Source: Athripsodes cinereus
Taxonomy: Eukaryota; Arthropoda; Insecta; Trichoptera; Leptoceridae
NCBI GenBank assembly: GCA_947579605.1
Contig: OX388317.1
Span: 21,099,384-21,163,383 of the forward strand
Length of the DNA stretch: 64,000 nucleotides
Reading direction: 5' to 3'
A program made the position numbers and the translations under genes. The first letter of the stretch is position 1. Each line of letters opens with the position of its first letter. Of the stretch, positions 37,501-48,693 are shown piece after piece. The notes under the pieces are model-generated. The model made no database searches, was not told the DNA's origin, and saw only the letters and a program-made list of their open reading frames with translations.

Positions 37501-39669
37501 CGTAAAGTGAAGATATTGCGCGGATCAACCGGCTGCTCACCCCATACTCCGACAACACGCGCCACAACCTTTCCCGGTCCACTCGATCATATGCTTTCTC
37601 CAGATCCACGAACGCACAAAAAAGCTTCTGGTGTTTACCCATAAACTTCTCTATAACCATTCGCAGGGAGAAGATCTGATCGGTGCACCCTCTGCCATTC
37701 AAAAAAGCTCCTTGCGCATCCCATATCTTACACTCAGTTATCTTTCGTACTCTCTCAGTCAAAATTCTACCATACAGTTTCCCTATTGAGCTCAGCAAGC
37801 TAATAGCCCGATAACTCCCGCACTCAAGTCTAGAGCCTTTCCCTTTGTACAGGGGGCAGATGATAGCCCTCTTCCAATCCTCTGGTGTAACACCTTCTCT
37901 CCAACAATCGTTGAAAAGCTCCAAACACCACGCGAGAGCCCCCGGTCCACCAGACTTGATGAGCTCAACGGCAACACAATCATACCCTACAGCTTTACCG
38001 CACTTCGCTTTTTTTAATGCATTCATAATCTCATTCATGTCTATCATATCGTTTTCATTCACACTGCTTTCACAATTAAAGTTCCCAGACTTCTAAAAGC
38101 TATCCGAGTGATCAGTGGGTCAATTTTTCAAACTATTCTGGGTCTCTATGTTCTAGCATGTGTAGTTAGTGAATTGTACATACATATGATTGTCCATTGT
38201 CTCATTTATACCCATAATGCAAGATTCATATAATAGTTTTTAACTAACTCGATCTGGGTCTAAACACTTTTTGAATTTTTGATATGTTATATTTGTTCAT
38301 AAATATCGCTATTATGCATACACGATGTAACCATTTGTATAATTTAATTGTTGTTATAATGTTACGAATTGTATAATAAAAAATGTTTATAGCCACGACA
38401 TATTTATTAATTAACTTTTTTCTTCCGCTTAAATATAAAAATCCATATTTACCATCTCCATATACAGGACGTGTCATTCTTTTATAAAATGACATAGCTG
38501 TTCCCCATTCAGGACGATCTAAATTATTGTAAGATCCGTCAAGTCTTCTATACTTTTCCTCACTACTGTATTTCTTTATGACTCGTTTACATGGATTTTT
38601 TTCTCTGAAACCATAAAAACATCTTTGGTCTTTTATTTGGATCAAAAATCATTACAATGTCAGCTCATGACCAATATATTTGTAAATAAAATCACCTACT
38701 CATACGATACCATACCAAGTGATTTTCTTAAATTTGTATTTGGAATTTTTATTTGACACTTGACAAGTGATTTTGTTTTATAAAATATAAAAGACCCGAA
38801 ATAAGAATTCTATTTTATTTGACAGTTTATTATCGTTATTATTATTAATTTTACTTTCGAAATATTTTTTTTATATAGCAAAATATTTGGCTGAGAGGAA
38901 TGGTGCTCGGAAACGTGGATCAAATGGCAAGACCATTAAAATCAAATCCGACAGGACGGCCACGTTTTGAGCACATTGAACAAGAAAAGTTGTATGACAA
39001 TGACGGAAGCTAAAGATGTATGCAAGGATAGAAAGTAGTGGCGCTCGAGCCTTTCAGCCTAGCCCACAAGGGAAGTGGCGTGATGGTATGTATGTATGTA
39101 TGTTACAGAGAAAAACATTTTATATTCCAACGATGTAATCCCAAGAGGAATCCCTAAATACAATCATATAATTTTACTTACGATTTTGAACTTTTCTTAT
39201 TGGCTCTCTTTGGTATTCCATTCTGGTATGAACTTGTTGTTTTACTTTTTACACTCTCAGAATCATTTATATCTGTCGTGCTCATTTGGTCACGTTTTTT
39301 TCTCATTTTTAAGTATTCTGGCTCGGTATAGTCTGTTTGCTCAGTTTGACTATTTGATTTTGTTAAACCCAGTTTATTGTAAGGTTTCCCAGACTTTTTA
39401 AGATAGCGAAATCGATCAAAACCAAAATCCTCAATCATTTTGAATACTATTTGGTTTTTATTTTTTTTATATTCTTTATTATATTCTTTATTTTTTGTGG
39501 TTTGTTTTCCATCACTGGTTGTCAAAGATTCCGTCACAGTTTTCGAATTAAAAATACTTGATGTAACTATGTCACTTGATTCATAATTACGTTTTATATT
39601 TTGTCCATAAGAAAAATAACATAAAATTGAAATACGTAACAAGAATATTTTCACAAAAGAAAAACGCAT
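28590..39669 (-). CDS. Heme peroxidase-like C, proximal His lost (739 aa)
   Basis: Third array member, likely a secreted pseudo-peroxidase. Exons: 39669-39182, 38604-38453, 36061-35894, 35262-35087, 34918-34723, 34636-34439, 33848-33698, 31462-31306, 30716-30543, 30406-30214, 30113-30005, 28647-28590 (2220 nt, open throughout). I chose the Met at 39669 because MRFSFVKIFLLRISILCYF is signal-like; one at 39699 adds ten residues. A Ser/Thr/Lys-rich region of about 140 residues precedes the peroxidase domain and is absent from A, B and D. WAQFVAHDMS keeps the distal His (about 261) and DTRSNESPHL the distal Arg and the heme-Glu position. The proximal site reads FRHFISQ instead of FRHFHSQ (Ile about 502). 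LDGSYNNL replaces LDGSCNNL. Exon 2 could start 18 nt upstream at a weaker acceptor, adding a CFYGFR segment. Introns carry a LINE, SINEs, a hAT and a piggyBac-like element. Confidence 0.88.
29018..29092 (+). repeat. LINE-type 3' tail
   Basis: GGCGCCCTTGAGACGGTCTG, then AAACGGCGTCAAAA and (ATC)n. The same tail, diverged, is joined to the calexcitin pseudogene at 57916-57995. It lies in intron 11 of C. Confidence 0.6.
31500..32590. mobile_element. piggyBac-like element, internally decayed
   Basis: Bounded by TTAA at 31496-31499 and 32591-32594, with inverted ends CCTCCTGA/TCAGGAGG. Inside are several TATGACATA-like motifs near both ends. A minus-strand frame (32110-31871) with an acidic EESDIQLSDEN segment could be the remnant of a transposase N-terminus; this is a weak inference. 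It lies in intron 7 of peroxidase C. Confidence 0.75.
32813..33150. repeat. Exact tandem duplication of 169 bp
   Basis: Copies 32813-32981 and 32982-33150 look identical. Each contains the 5' end of the hAT element (CAGTGGTTCTTAACCTGGG), so the duplication came after that insertion. Intron 7 of C. Confidence 0.85.
33127..33475. mobile_element. Non-autonomous hAT element
   Basis: Inverted ends CAGTGGTTCTTAACC/GGTTAAGAACCACTG and an 8-bp target-site duplication CTCTAGAC at 33119-33126 and 33476-33483. No transposase coding; a typical hAT MITE. Confidence 0.88.
33881..34131 (+). repeat. tRNA-derived SINE, copy 2
   Basis: The tRNA-like head has an A-box-like TGGCGCGAAGG and a B-box GGTTCGATTTC, then the family body with TTGTCCTGGGTCTGGGTGTT and a tail to TATGCATGTTATG. 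Intron 6 of C. Confidence 0.8.
34147..34260. repeat. Dispersed repeat CCCTCAACGCTCCTCTCGGG
   Basis: Shares CCCTCAACGCTCCTCTCGGG and AACCAGCCTCCTCCATTCAG with 62128-62200; both follow (ATC)n runs. Probably a LINE 3' end read from its tail. Confidence 0.55.
36450..38073 (-). mobile_element. 5'-truncated RTE-like LINE with target-site duplication
   Basis: A direct repeat AATTAAAGT at 36441-36449 and 38074-38082 flanks it, the likely target-site duplication. Its 3' end is a (TATAG)n-like tail at 36450-36478. Relatives: 16134-16695, 38885-39105, 40128-40235 and 42493-42775. It fills most of intron 2 of peroxidase C. Confidence 0.82.
36482..38062 (-). CDS. LINE reverse transcriptase, open frame of 526 aa
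   Basis: A continuous RT frame. Motifs: AVGYDCVAVELIK; KGKGSRLECGSYRAISLL; FVDLEKAYDRVDRERLW (motif A); GVKQGCVMSPWLFNLFFDY (motif B); NALMYADDLVLMAE (motif C, YADD, about residues 253-256); then a C-terminal region with SETWSWLKKDE and LRWFGHVERM. No endonuclease domain remains because of 5' truncation. An intact frame and visible duplication suggest a recent insertion. Confidence 0.88.
   Translation of the reverse strand: MNENDMIDMNEIMNALKKAKCGKAVGYDCVAVELIKSGGPGALAWCLELFNDCWREGVTPEDWKRAIICPLYKGKGSRLECGSYRAISLLSSIGKLYGRILTERVRKITECKIWDAQGAFLNGRGCTDQIFSLRMVIEKFMGKHQKLFCAFVDLEKAYDRVDRERLWRVLSEYGVSSRLIRAISSLYVGSSACVRVNNTLSEWFVLTKGVKQGCVMSPWLFNLFFDYCMRPVKEMDVGVELNGFRVNALMYADDLVLMAESERDLQEIVTCVYDSCNLNGLKMNVMKTKVLVFERENEKTICEIKVGDECLEQVSEYVYLGSMFTRDGRCDRDIERRKVAGARVNGALRPIVSNDNVSNMAKMLVHNTILVPSLTYASETWSWLKKDESGINVVEMRSLRRMVGKTLRDRVKNEDIRRMSGCKKSVVDRMRVNKLRWFGHVERMNEVRMTKRIYLSERKGVRKRGRPRTTWLDHVDQILKDGRVLSKRNRRACMRNCMNLEEAKEVCKDRSVWRSVLSAYPTWDTA
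38120..38264 (+). repeat. SINE fragment, copy 3 (5'-truncated)
   Basis: Diverged body of the SINE family (CTATTCTGGGTCTCTATG, then AATGCAAGATTCATATAATA). The tRNA-like head is absent. Confidence 0.55.
38885..39105 (+). mobile_element. RTE-like LINE 3' fragment
   Basis: A decayed relative of the LINE in intron 2: GCAAGGATAGAAAGTAGTGG, CCACAAGGGAAGTGGCGTGA, then (TATG)n near 39080-39101. Intron 1 of C. Confidence 0.6.
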
Positions 39670-39699
39670 GGCACACAATTGTAATTTTAATTTAGGCAC

Positions 39700-40127
39700 T
39701 ATACATATACAGCGGACTTCTTATAAATAAATAAAACAATCTCAAATAATATTTTTGTTTTTATAGACTTTTGAGATTTTATATATAAATAATTAAATAG
39801 CATCCACGATCCAGCCATAAAATGGTACACATTATGTTTTATTTGGATACCTACCTTTTGTTTATGATGTAAAATATAATTTATTTAAAGTACATAATCA
39901 TTTTCGTGACTCTCATTTTTGTATTTTATTACATATATGTTTTATGTTAAATTCACATATAAATATATTTATGCGACATATCTAAAATATTTACTTTACA
40001 TTCGTACATTTTATGTTTTATTATGTTGTTACTTTTATCCATATTATTGACAAGGTGTATACTTACATACGTAGTAAACGATACAGTCAAACACAAATAT
40101 AAGGGCATAATATAGGGCACTTTTAGA
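39700..40127. other. 5' flank of peroxidase C
   Basis: Very AT-rich; no motif I can defend. Confidence 0.4.
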
Positions 40128-40235
40128 TAGATATATCTGTTTGGCGTTCCGTTCTCTCTGACTAACCCACTTGGGACACGGCGGCGTGAGGGTATTATAG
40201 TATAGTATAGTATAGTATAGTATAGTATACTATAG
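40128..40235 (+). mobile_element. LINE 3' end with pentanucleotide tail
   Basis: Matches the 3' end of the LINE at 36450-38073 (TTTGGCGTTCCGTTCTCTCT) followed by (TATAG)n at 40196-40229. Confidence 0.75.
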
Positions 40236-41297
40236 GCCAGGGGCAGAGCAGTCTCCAGGAGTCCAGTCCGACGAGCGAACGCTGCCGAACAACAAAAGGA
40301 ACATGAAGATTTATAATTTTTTATTGTGTCTTCTTTTTCAATATTTAAAACTAAATAAATCAAATTTGTGAAATATTCCTTTAGGAACCCGAAGGGATCA
40401 TGAATAATGAAAAATTCTTGGAATCTATGAAAATGATCCTCGATTTTGAAAGATCGGAAAATATTCCTTAAAAAAACTAAGAGATCAAGAAATATTTCAA
40501 ATTTCTGTACCTTTTCGAAATTTTTGAAAATGTGGCGACAGATGAATACAAATTTTGAGTGTATGGGAGATGAACAAACTCTCGTAATCCTAAAGCCAAA
40601 AAAATCCTCAAAGATAAATATTATGAATGTTTTTCCATCGGCGAGCCGTGATGAAATTATTAAACGTTAACCGGTCCGCGGAGATAAAAATGTTGGAAAC
40701 CACTGATATGCAGTATTTGTGATATTTGTGCAGTTAGCTGGTTATTTCGATAGTCGTATTAAATTGCGTTTATCAATATTGGGAAACAGTTTTTCGCACT
40801 TGCACTTTATTTATTTTTTCTAAATCCGCTGAATAATAAATACATTAATATACTAAATATCAGAAAGGTGAGAAATAGGTTTAATTTTGATTTTTTTCCG
40901 TAATGATTATTTAAAATACGGTAGGAAGATGACTTTTACCAAAAAATGCAAGCTTGGTAAAACGCAAAACTGCATTTTTAATTGTTATTTAATTTAAATT
41001 TGTTAAAAAACTGTGAATGGCTATAATGATAAATGATATTTCTTATTATAGTGTAGTTTTTCTCTGACTTACAGGATTGATGAAATTATTATAGATAAAG
41101 GTGAATAAATTTACAATTGCATCAATAAATTATAATTATTTTAAACTGATGGACGTCAAAAGAATGTTTATGAAGTGCTGAATTATTTATTCTGCAGAGC
41201 AATAACTGTAGATATGAAATTTATTTTCTATGCCTGGTACCGCTTCTGCAATAAATTTCACACTCGATATTTTGAAATGTACCTATATGGCGACATA
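40236..41297. other. Intergenic DNA between C and D
   Basis: No gene. Near 40672-40712 the sequence CCGCGGAGATAAAAATGTTG ending ACCACTG resembles one end of a hAT element, but I cannot find the other end. Confidence 0.4.
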
Positions 41298-41586
41298 TAG
41301 ACCATTAAAGGTCACGTGGTCTTGTCTATGGATTTGCTTTTGCGTGGGGGGCAAACAATCAAATTGCGCAAATCATACTTGTAGGATGTTATGCCATAAG
41401 AGAAAAAAAAGAAAGTCAGACAGCAAAATTATAACAAAATCGACACTGACAGTTTTTTTTGATTATTAGGTATCTATTCTTTAGGCGTCCCACCTAATAT
41501 TACACCGTAAACACTGTGAATGTGTTGTGTTGGGATGCCTGATGCCCCTCACGGATTTTTCTGTGACGTCATCCTTTAATGGTCTA
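41298..41586. mobile_element. Small MITE with 14-bp inverted ends
   Basis: TAGACCATTAAAGG at 41298-41311 and its complement at 41573-41586. No coding sense and no clear target-site duplication; superfamily unknown. Confidence 0.55.
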
Positions 41587-42142
41587 TTGTGGCAAGATTG
41601 AAAAAAATACGTTCGACATTCCTCCACTCTTCAAAATTAACTAGCTTTTGGTTTATTAAATTACTTTAAAGACACAACCAAACTAATCCATAACTTTTGC
41701 ACTAAAATATTTGGTGTGTGGAACACAATCTCTCCTCGGGCAGTGTTTATCACTATATTGCAACATTAAATCCTTAAAATATGGTTAATTATTGCATAGA
41801 AAGTGTTCCGAAGACTCAAAATCTACAAACATTATATACCTATAGTTTGAGTCATTACGAACTGCAATTCTCTCTATTTGGGGTGCTTTGCCATGAAATT
41901 AATCGAGACGAGCTTTAAGAATTTTGTTTCATCTCATTTAAAACATTTTAGAAAAGTAAAGTTGTTGTTGATAGGTAGATATTTAAAAGAAATTCAGATT
42001 AACTATTTATGGAAGTATTGTCAAATCAAATAGAGTCGGTGTTTTTGAAAATATTTTAATATGTTTCAATAGAAATTCTTCCCTAGGCAGTATCGGCTAC
42101 TCAGTATTTTTCATTTTTTTTTTGGTTGTGCTAGAAACCATT

Positions 42143-45100
42143 TTATTCTTTCCATTTATGAAGATTCACAACGGGAATTGAGCTGCATGGCACCAATTCA
42201 TCACTGAAATGGAAAAAAATATTTTTCTTTCATGAATCATTTCATTTGCACCCAAAGTTTTTGTGTGTTTACGTTTTCCTTTGAAATGTGTGTGACAATA
42301 TATTTTTAATATTTTATAGGTAGCATTATATAACATTATTTTAATAGTTTAAAACCATTACACGAAGTATTAACGTATTACTTACTTACATTGGTTTGCA
42401 ATTTAGAAATTATTGTTTATCCTATATTGTCACCTTTTATTTGAACATTATGATCAACACAAATTATCTAGGGATTTTTCCTAAGATTTTACTTGTGTAG
42501 GATACGTACAATTTTTTTAAAAAAAGGTACATTAACCACGCTACACAATATGACTAGGAGTAAAGGTGCTCAGAGGACAAGCCCTCCGAGAATTAAATGG
42601 TTAGATCATGTGAACCAGATCCTACAGGAGGGGCACGTGTTGAGCATATTAAACAGGAGAGCATACGTGAGAAATTATATTATATCAGTAACGAAAGAGA
42701 AAGTACAATGCAAGGATAGGAGTGGGTGGTACTCAATGGTTTCTGCCTGCTCCGCAAGGGAATCGACTTAATGGAGAAGATGATGATAAAGAACGTACGA
42801 TAGTGAATAATTTAGGGATGATCAATGTATGGTAAGGTAATACTTTCACTTACTCTTCAAATGAATAAAAAGCATTGACATGAACTTTCTTTACGCTCTT
42901 TTCATTATCGCACAACAGTCTGGAGAGAGAACTCTTTCGTAGTTCATTTAACTGAGCTGAAATGAAAAACAAACGTTATGCCCAAGTAAGTATTTAATGA
43001 GCAAATTGATAAATATATAAAACAAACTTCTAAAATATCCACCTAATGTAAATCCAGCTTCTTTGTGCTCAAACCAAAATCTGTCCGCTTGCCTGGTTCT
43101 CTTAAATTGTTCCACGAGGATACATAAGAATGTAGGACCAACTTCAGTTCCTCCCACTTTTTTCTCTAAGGCACCTCCAATTGTAAGGTCCACATCCAAG
43201 TGACTCTTATAAACTGATTTAAGTTTAGTAATGTCCTAAAAGTTATAGGTGTTGACTTATATAAATTTAATATTAATACTATTCGGGATTTGTACCAAAA
43301 TATAAATGGACCAATGTGAGAACCTTGAGGTATTCCTCTACCCCATCTAAAATATGTTCATACCTACTAAAACTTAACATGAAATTAAGAAGGTAAATAA
43401 TTTATTATTATAACTTATATGATGAGCTTCTTAATTCAATAATAAAAATAATGTAATGTAAACTAAGTTTCTTACGTCTTTTGAAATAAAGTCTTCAAAA
43501 TCTTCGAAACATGTGGCTTCTTTAAGTCCGCAATAGCTTCTATAGTCATTGTAATATCTAAGGCCGTGATCTCTGTCTCTTTGGATATCAACTGATCTCA
43601 GATCAAATCCAGTCAAGTCTGATTTGTTGCATGAGTTCATTCTATTGCTCAACTGAAATGATAAGCAGGATATTTTTATAACTAATAACTCTTTGCTATT
43701 CATCAATATAAAACAAATATTTTCGGAACTTGTTTTGAAACATATTTGAAACTTATTAGAATTTGATCACTACATGATAAATCAAAGGTTGCGCATATTA
43801 TGTCATATCCAAGTTAAAAGGGCAGTGGACTGATCACACAGAAACAGAGTGGTGAATGAACGTCGAGGATCCTGGAACGGATACCATGGGAGGACAAGAC
43901 TAGCAAAAGAAGATCCCAATAGAGATATGGTATTATCCAAGTGATGTGAAATAAGTGGGTTCGTGTTGTCCGAAATTGTATAAAATGGAAAGGTTTTGAA
44001 GAAGCTTATATCTAGGATTGGAGAGACGAGAAAGCATTGATGCGCTAGAGGTTATGTAAGAAAATCGAAAATGTGCGTGTTCATCAGTTATCATGGTTCA
44101 TCAGTAAACTTTTGGATGTTATCTAAACATTTTTGGAACTCACCGATGGATTATTGATAGTGTCGACTTTTTCAGCATTTTGCATTAACATTCCTCTTAC
44201 CAGCCCTTCAAAATTGTATCCAGTTTCTAAAGCACCAGGTCTTTGAATAAAATCTGCAATATTTATACTTCCAGTTGTTTTCATGTTGACATCTATGATT
44301 CTGAAAAAATAAAGTATTGAATTGCATATTACTTATGTTATAGACTTTACTCACCTACGATGCTCTCCAAAAAAATATTTTTTGTCAAAATCATATTTCA
44401 GTGTGACGCACATTGAATATTGTAAAATAAAAGTACGCATTAAGTTACCTAAGCATTTCGGCAATCTGTGAGTGGAAGTGTTTGAATGCAGCTATTGCGT
44501 GTTCATTTAAAACATCGGGTGCTACAGAGCTATCATAATCTTCAATGTAATCCTCAGCAAATGGAAAGACTAATTCTTCCATTAACGTGGTCTTGTGACC
44601 TAAAAATATGGGTATGTAAACTATACTTTTTGGTAAACGTTATCTTAGAATTATGATTATTGGAAAAACAATTTGATTTTTTTAAATTGCAGACGTTTCA
44701 CCCAACCGCTTAGTGATTATTAGTTATTTATCTTGAATTTATAAAAAAAAATAGGAACATTTCCAAAAACGCGCAGGTCAATAAATTTCCATTGATCAAA
44801 GCAGAAGTTTCATTGGCGTTTGGATGATGGAATATGGAATTTCCAAAAGAAGGCATGCCTCTGAAGACACAAGTCACATCAAATATTCAGAGGTACATAA
44901 TAACGGTTTATGCTTTAACTCAAATAACGTTTGAATTCATACCAAGGATAGTAGGCATCCATTCATAATAACTAATACGCTGATGTTGAGCAATATTGAT
45001 TTTCCTCGCTTCTTGGAAGAGTTTTTCATCGTCCCATTTTGGGTTTATCTTTTTAAGTTCTATAGCCAGGCGATTGTGTTCTCTCAACAACATGATTTGC

Positions 45101-48100
45101 AGAATAGTAAGATGAGGACTTTGATTGATACGAGGATCACCTAATAATCAAAAAATGAGAATAGAATATATTCGTAGAATTTACTTTATTTCATAAAGCG
45201 TTGGTAAAGAATACCCGAGTATACCTCCCAAATAGCAAATTGTTTCGTCTGCTTTATTGCATTTGCAAGAGTCTAAAGCACCATTAGGATCTTGTTCCGG
45301 GAAAGCACTTCCTCCCCTTTCAATTGTCTTCATTAAGCCATCCACACCTGTTCTCAAAGCTTTACTTTTTGCAGGATCTGTATCATAAACGATTGATAAA
45401 TCCATCCAAGCTGTGACAGCATTGATCTTAAAAAATATATTTTGACAAAGATGATCTGAATTCTTTTATATTGAAAACACAAAATAGGAACTATTTTCAT
45501 AGCATATTATACAGACCTTTTCAGCTGGAGTTGATGCATCAGATGAACAACCAGTATCTTTATTGGATAACGTTCTAAAGAAACTCATGCATCTTACAGT
45601 GGAACCAAGTACAGGATCTGTAGGATCTATTTTTATAGGGTAGCAAAACTTAGATGGATCTGGTTCGAATTGGGCGTCTTCCGTGCAGCAATTTGCCTCT
45701 AAAACAAATACCATTACTTTGTTTTCTGCAAATCAAGCATCATCCTTGACAACCAATGTTTGAAGTGTCCATATTCTTTTTAATCATGTTGAAATGCAAT
45801 TTAAAAACTTGTCAACACTTTTTATCAAAGTATCATCATTGATTTTGAATCTCATCATATCTTGTAGTTCATTATTATTTGTTATTGTTTTAAAATATGT
45901 ATTATCTCTTTATAATTTAAATATATTATCTCTAAGTTGAGGAACATTTTAATGTTATTTTAAGAACGTAAAAATGCTAACATCAACAGAAAATATAATT
46001 TTGTATCTGAGATAACGTCAGAATATAAAGTATTTGATTTTACCTGGTGGATCTTGCTGTAAACTCATATCATGAGCAACAACCTGTCCCCATTGCATGG
46101 CCACTAGTGACCTGATACCATCCACCTTACTTCCAGTTGGAAATAATGCCAGTCGAACCTTCCTAGCATCTGGCAGGGGACTATTGTCATTTGCTAGACG
46201 AGGTGAACCGATGCCTAGAATAAATTATTTTTTATCTTATATTGTTTTTATGGACTCTTTTTAAAAGAAAAATAAGAGTAAATTATGGACCATTGAAATG
46301 TGGACCACTGGGATGTGGACTCCAATTTTTCTATAAATTGAGCTATAGAGATCCTTGATTGAGGATATAATCATATTGAAACAACAACTTCATGGAATGC
46401 AGTTCACTAAATTTTGAGGAAATACCAAGGGTATTGAATCACGAGTTTAGGTCCCAAAGTAATTTTGTTTATGTCTTACTTGGATACTCGTAAATGATGA
46501 AAAAATAAGTTGCACTTTACACACAAATTAAGGTTTGCACACTCCTTCGCCAATGGATATTGCAGAAATATAATTTTCTACTTCCTCCGTATGATAATGA
46601 AATATAGCTGTTTTAGCCGCTTGATTACTCTGCTCTCCATCATTACCAAGTAAGCAATGTATTTCTTACCATCGCCATAAGCAGGCGGAAGTAATCTGCC
46701 GTATGTGGTTTTTGCAACACCCCACAGAGGATGCTTGAGGTTGTTACAGGATCCATCTATATTGCTATATTTTGAGTTAGGGTTACATTTGACTATCGGA
46801 CTACACTCTGGGGGTTTTGTTGTTCTTTTCCTTTAAATATAACACATTAGTATAATAGTATACAAAGGTTGTAAAATTGTGACTAATTTCAACTCTAACA
46901 TGGTAGTTTAAGAAATCTAAAATAACCTAAATGACCTGTTTTAAGTAAATGATCTCAATAATAGAATTAATTAATTAACATAACATGTATAGACAATTCA
47001 CACAGACCGAGCTAGTCCCAAACTAAGATGTGAATCTTGTATTATGGGTACTAACGCGACGGTACACATATATACAATGCACTACACACATATACATGTA
47101 ACACCCAGACCCAGGACAATCTGAAAAAGGTCATTCTTCATTTTGCCCTGGCCGGGAATCGAACCCGGTACCTAGTGACTCAAAGGCAAGTGCGTTAGCC
47201 TCCACGCCACACCGGTCGTCAGAATGCCACCATACTTGTTTGAACTCAATATTGTTTGTCTCACAGCGCAAAATGCAGATTGTATTGGATTGAAATAATT
47301 ATAGACCATTCAACCATATGTCACATTTCAAGATTTGATTTTAGATACAGACTCCAATTTTCGCTATATTTGTTAGGAAAACAATGCCATCATAATATTT
47401 ACACACTGCTTCGAGATTAAGCATAATATATTGTTAAATTGTATCAACTTCTCAGAACCCCCTGATTCGACGTTGGCAATCTTCTTTTTCAAAACTCTTT
47501 TTATTATTATTCCACCCATAATTACAGAATTAACCATCGATTTTTACCCGAAGAATTAAGAATTTTAGTTTAGTAGTTGTTGACAAATAACGGAGCTAGG
47601 TATTAGCTTTTAACTTAATCTCAAAATAACAAAAACGATAACTTCTATTAAAAAAATCCTCAGTTAAATTAAAATTTTCGTATAGCTCATACTCCATTAT
47701 AGATATTGTTTTTTTTTTTTTTTTGAAAAATTGCCGTTTATCAATATTTTTTATCACCTTGAACTAACAGTAACATGGGTTATATTCGAAAAAATACGAA
47801 TAACGAAGTTAACTTTACTTTGACGACGAATTAACGATTAACTTAGTTAAATTTTAATTAACGGTTATCGACTCAATTACATAATAATATTCTAAAAGAA
47901 GATAAAGAAAAACATCACGACAGTTGACGGTAGTTAAGAGAAGCTGATTCCTTCTATTTTTCTAATATATTGGCCATCGTATCTGTTTTTACCTCATACC
48001 TAAACAAAAATATTAACTGAAACTAAAATACTCACTGTTGCTTATTTTCATATTCATTCTCTTTCCCATCATGATAAATTTGCTTCTTTTTTGCTTTATT

Positions 48101-48181
48101 CAAACACGGACACAATGCAGAGGAAAATTCAAAATATAAAATTACAATTGTACAAATTAGTAAAATTAAACCACGTCGCAT
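42143..48181 (-). CDS. Heme peroxidase D (secreted, 12 exons, 633 aa)
   Basis: Fourth array member and closest in-window relative of A. Exons: 48181-48036, 46830-46670, 46214-46044, 45698-45517, 45426-45225, 45140-44943, 44599-44449, 44300-44144, 43652-43476, 43235-43043, 42956-42854, 42203-42143 (1902 nt, in frame). The signal peptide [17 protein letters not shown] is followed by a Lys/Glu-rich linker. Motifs: [18 protein letters not shown] (distal His), VTAWMDLS (Ca2+ site), [10 protein letters not shown] (distal Arg), FKHFHSQ (proximal His; Lys where A-C have Arg), [18 protein letters not shown], and C-terminus [15 protein letters not shown]. Heme-ester Asp and Glu are Ala and Gln. The TAA stop lies inside an AATAAA hexamer, as in A. 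Intron 1 holds a SINE; introns 9 and 11 hold LINE fragments. Predicted secreted oxidase of unknown substrate. Confidence 0.92.
42493..42775 (+). mobile_element. RTE-like LINE C-terminal fragment
   Basis: The plus-strand frame has [20 protein letters not shown] and [15 protein letters not shown], diverged from the C-terminus of the LINE in intron 2 of C, ending in (GAT)n. Intron 11 of D. Confidence 0.7.
43815..44065 (+). mobile_element. Decayed RTE-like LINE 3' fragment
   Basis: Broken plus-strand frames give [19 protein letters not shown] and WRDEKALMR, a common C-terminal pattern of insect RTE-like elements. Intron 8 of D. Confidence 0.5.
46977..47218 (-). repeat. tRNA-derived SINE, copy 4
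   Basis: The best-preserved head on the minus strand: A-box-like GTGTGGCGTGGAGG region and B-box GGTTCGATTCC (plus GGAATCGAACC at 47155-47165), then the shared body. Intron 1 of D. Confidence 0.82.
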
Positions 48182-48693
48182 TGTTTATAATAATGAATAA
48201 ATTATAATCTTAATAGGTAGCGAATATGCTGACGTTCATTAGATTTTTTAATTTAAAAATACAATAACTAATTAATTTATACATTGAAATGTTGTTATTA
48301 TCAGGTCAATAATTTTAAACTTCTCCTGATTCAACAATAAAAACCAATATCTTTATTGTTTAAAATAATATTATTACGATAATTTTAATCGCATCCCTTC
48401 ACGCTCATAACATTAAATTCAATTTAATGGTTTGTTCGTTGTTCGTTTTGCGAAAGATTTATTACATTTACGTATGAACATCCAACGACGCAGTAGGATA
48501 TCCATTTTTTCACTAAACTTTTGCATCTTGATGTAGGCATGTAGGTATATAAATATATGCCCCCAACAGATCTATTGCTTTATCCGTCTGACTTTTAATT
48601 TAGATGCATTTTTCAAAATAAGTCACTGCCTCCTTCCAAGTTCGCTCATGTACATTATTTTTAACATGACACTTTTCGACATCATTCAGTAGG
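48182..48693. other. 5' flank of peroxidase D
   Basis: AT-rich; nothing recognisable besides short A/T runs. Confidence 0.4.

Noticed and set aside
40672..40712. hAT right end
   Set aside because: One terminus-like sequence only; no matching left end or target duplication found, so not listed as an element.
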